The notes under the pieces are model-generated. The model searched no databases and was not told where the DNA came from. It worked only from the letters and a program-made list of their open reading frames with translations. From Eubacterium sp. AF16-48 (GTDB lineage Bacteria; Bacillota; Clostridia; Lachnospirales; Lachnospiraceae): DNA of 27,729 nt. How positions within the stretch are numbered: the stretch's first letter is position 1; each line of letters starts with the position of its first letter. Below, one piece after another: positions 25,864-27,729 of this stretch. The translations under genes and the position numbers were made by a program. The DNA lies in assembly GCF_003479405.1 (NCBI RefSeq), contig NZ_QUHB01000018.1:1-27729 (forward strand). The letters are read 5' to 3'.

Positions 25864-27046
25864 GCTCCCGGGTTTTGCTTATCTGCCTGTCAGTGACACT
25901 ATTCATTGCCTTAAGTCGCTTACTGCTACTTTTAGGTGCTAAGAAAACACGCTTCAAATTAAGCCTTATGTAATAAAAAGGCAGGAGGGAAGGGTGTTTT
26001 TTTAATATATCTCCATAATAATTAATCATGATGTTTTTTTTAGGAAATATCTTTGCCATTAGGGAAACTTTTTTACCATTATCTTCTACAACACGGTTGG
26101 CCTCAGCCTGGGCAGAGGTTCCATAGGCACCATTGGAAATAACAAAGGTTTCCATAAGTTTCAGGGTTTTCCTTGTGTAATCATCCGGTATTACATAGTC
26201 ATTACTAAACCAATATTTACATAAAGCCCGGGCATTTTTTTCAAAATCCAAAAGTCCTATACTTTTAAGCTCTCCGGCTATATAATCTTTGTCCACTGAC
26301 CGGTAGGCATTAATCATAATCCAAATATCCAGAATATGAACAATTCCGATGCCACCGTTAATAAAGTGTTTTGCCATATGAATGATATGATAAATATAAA
26401 AATCTTCATCTCTCATAACATATTCATGGTCACTTTTTTTAATAAGCTTATCCCATATGTTTTTTAGGTAATCAGACCAGACCTCATATCCTTTATCAAT
26501 AAGCTCTGTTTGCATTTCTATACGCATATTTCTGGAGATAGCTGCCAGCGGCTTATAAAAACTTATTTCCAAAGGTTCTCTTGACCATACTTTGTATCCG
26601 ATATTTTCCATAAGGGAAATAAGCAGTTCGTTTTGCCGGTTAATCTTTTGAATTTGAGAGCGATATAAAATATCAACGTCGCTCATAACTCTCATCGCCG
26701 TATCAGGATAAAGGTATTTAATTACAGTGCCCTTTAGCAAAACAAAATCTATGTCATTCTTTTTTAATTCCTTTTTTATTATGTCAATTTCAAAGGAACG
26801 GTTAGTGTCTAAAACCAGATTCTTCCTATATTCAGTGGCGTAATCTTCAAAATGTGGTATAGACGAATATAAGGAAGGGGAAAGTTTTTGAAGTCCAAAA
26901 AATAAGGTGGAATAGATTTTATGACTTTTCCCAATCTTAAAAATAACCTCCCAATCAAGGTTTTCAGGTGGATTGGGAGGTATTTCGTCTGAAACAGCAC
27001 ATTTTAACAAACATAAAACATATCTAATCTCATTTTCATATATCAT
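25841..27046 (-). CDS. Nucleotidyltransferase-like family protein (PF14907 type)
   Basis: 401 residues. The nucleotidyltransferase core is FVLLKGTVIKYLYPDTAMRVMSDVDILY (101-128): KG, then R119, then the metal-binding D123 and D125. This matches the uncharacterised nucleotidyltransferase family PF14907, often found in capsule and peptide-modification loci. IYHIIHMAKHFINGGIGIVHILDIW in the middle is another family signature. The C-terminus is basic. GGAGA lies upstream of the ATG. It is downstream of the Lrp-type regulator by 38 bp and probably co-transcribed. The substrate is unknown. Confidence 0.8.
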   Translation of the reverse strand: MIYENEIRYVLCLLKCAVSDEIPPNPPENLDWEVIFKIGKSHKIYSTLFFGLQKLSPSLYSSIPHFEDYATEYRKNLVLDTNRSFEIDIIKKELKKNDIDFVLLKGTVIKYLYPDTAMRVMSDVDILYRSQIQKINRQNELLISLMENIGYKVWSREPLEISFYKPLAAISRNMRIEMQTELIDKGYEVWSDYLKNIWDKLIKKSDHEYVMRDEDFYIYHIIHMAKHFINGGIGIVHILDIWIMINAYRSVDKDYIAGELKSIGLLDFEKNARALCKYWFSNDYVIPDDYTRKTLKLMETFVISNGAYGTSAQAEANRVVEDNGKKVSLMAKIFPKKNIMINYYGDILKKHPSLLPFYYIRLNLKRVFLAPKSSSKRLKAMNSVTDRQISKTRELMKRCGL

Positions 27047-27084
27047 ACTGTTTCTCCATAAATGGCTATTGCCATATTTAATAT

Positions 27085-27546
27085 CTAAAATAATTCATCG
27101 TCGGCAATAGGTACTCCACGATGTTCAACGGAAGTTGAAAAAACAATCTGTGTCTTTGTGCTTCCAAAAGTCTGAAGCTCACCTATAAAATGGTCAAGCT
27201 CTTCAGTGCTCTTAAACATAACCTCAATAAGCATGGCATAATCACCGGTAACGCAGTTACATTCAACAACGTTGTTGCATCTTTTTATGTAAGGATAAAA
27301 TTCCTTCTTCTGGTCCGGATTTACCTCAAGGTTAATAAATGCCTTAATGTGATAGCCTAACTCTGCGGGATTAATTTTGGCACTATATCCTGTTATAATT
27401 CCTGCCTGCTCTAATCGTTCAATTCTGGCAGACACCGCAGGGGATGATAAAAACACCTGACTCGCAATAGTTTTAAGGGGGATGCGGGCATTGGCATGCA
27501 GAAGCTTAATAATCTGCTCATCGATGTGGTCTAAATCATGTCTCAT
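27085..27546 (-). CDS. Lrp/AsnC family transcriptional regulator
   Basis: 153 residues. The N-terminal winged helix-turn-helix (about 5-55) reads LDHIDEQIIKLLHANARIPLKTIASQVFLSSPAVSARIERLEQAGII. The C-terminal RAM ligand-binding domain (about 65-145) includes the VVECNCVTGDYAMLIEV strand-turn motif that binds amino acids in this family. It probably forms dimers or octamers that respond to an amino acid. AAGGAG is at the correct distance upstream. Divergent from anything to the right in the window, it leads the minus-strand pair. No link to EPS control is shown. Confidence 0.9.
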   Translation of the reverse strand: MRHDLDHIDEQIIKLLHANARIPLKTIASQVFLSSPAVSARIERLEQAGIITGYSAKINPAELGYHIKAFINLEVNPDQKKEFYPYIKRCNNVVECNCVTGDYAMLIEVMFKSTEELDHFIGELQTFGSTKTQIVFSTSVEHRGVPIADDELF

Positions 27547-27620
27547 AGTAGTACTCCTTTCGTAATAAATTTCAGTCTTTGTTTATTTTATAAAGATTAT
27601 TCCTTACAAAATACTTATTA

Positions 27621-27650
27621 ATTATAGCATATACTTTAAAAAATATACAA
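27621..27650 (-). promoter_or_regulatory. Candidate promoter for the Lrp-type regulator
   Basis: On the minus strand a TTGTAT -35 (27645-27650) and a perfect TATAAT -10 (27621-27626) are 18 bp apart. The start would lie about 65 nt upstream of the ATG. The surrounding DNA is very A+T-rich, so chance matches are likely. Confidence 0.45.
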
Positions 27651-27691
27651 TAACTTTCTTTCCATATTTGCACCGGCCAAAATTAAAATTT

Positions 27692-27725
27692 TAAATTCCA
27701 CTCTCCCATCTCACAGTGGAATTTA
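27692..27725. terminator. Perfect 11-bp inverted repeat at the window end, terminator-like
   Basis: TAAATTCCACT (27692-27702) is perfectly complementary to AGTGGAATTTA (27715-27725) with a 12-nt loop. A+T-rich flanks on both sides would suit a bidirectional terminator, probably for a gene beyond the right edge. Bases 27547-27691 hold no gene. Confidence 0.45.
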
Positions 27726-27729
27726 CTTT

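Noticed and set aside
27065..27084. Small ATGGC/GCCAT hairpin between the Lrp-type and nucleotidyltransferase genes
   Set aside because: A five-pair stem with no T tract is too weak to call a terminator or attenuator.
1..27729. CRISPR arrays, tRNA or rRNA genes, insertion sequences and riboswitches
   Set aside because: I found no regularly spaced repeats, cloverleaf with CCA-type end, transposase with terminal repeats, or known riboswitch core. The repeats near the left edge are coding.

Overview
The window looks like part of a low-GC Firmicutes (Clostridia) chromosome, most likely Lachnospiraceae. The evidence is the strong A+T bias, AGGAGG-type ribosome binding sites, an Rpn-family gene tail with Lachnospiraceae-style GEAR and coiled-coil repeats, and an exopolysaccharide (EPS) locus with Firmicutes-type regulators and BY-kinases. 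The family assignment is an inference; there is no rRNA or marker gene to fix it.

Layout. (1) 1-815: two tandem copies of the 3' end of an Rpn (PD-(D/E)XK, recombination-promoting nuclease) gene, each followed by its own terminator. The first is cut by the window edge; the second lacks the nuclease domain. (2) 1010-19540: one long, all-plus-strand, very A+T-rich polysaccharide operon with short gaps or overlaps. It encodes a hexapeptide acetyltransferase, two stand-alone membrane acyltransferases, a Wzy-like polymerase, seven glycosyltransferases (four GT2, three GT4), two polysaccharide pyruvyl transferases, two FrhB-like ferredoxin/flavin proteins, and an 859-residue protein in which a membrane acyltransferase is fused to a Wzx flippase. 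A degraded acyltransferase fragment sits before the second FrhB gene. (3) 19615-25863: a regulatory and chain-length block with an ECF-like sigma factor, an unrecognised five-helix membrane protein, a membrane-anchored Ig-like protein with its own promoter, two consecutive Wzz/BY-kinase fusion proteins, and a VanZ-family protein. (4) 25841-27546, minus strand: an Lrp/AsnC regulator and a PF14907-type nucleotidyltransferase-like protein, convergent with the EPS block.

How it fits together (inference). The glycosyltransferases would build a lipid-linked repeat unit that is decorated with acyl groups, and possibly pyruvate or a redox-derived modification. The Wzx half of the fusion would flip it, the Wzy-like protein would polymerise it, and the two Wzz/BY-kinases would set chain length and respond to phosphorylation. 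No initiating undecaprenyl-phosphate sugar transferase and no nucleotide-sugar synthesis genes are in the window, so those steps must be encoded elsewhere.

The most unusual points are the acyltransferase-Wzx fusion; the split of labour implied by the two BY-kinases (one with intact Walker A' and almost no tyrosine tail, the other with a degenerate Walker A' and 15 tyrosines in 34 residues); the stand-alone Rpn C-terminal gene; and the two FrhB plus two pyruvyl-transferase genes in one EPS operon.
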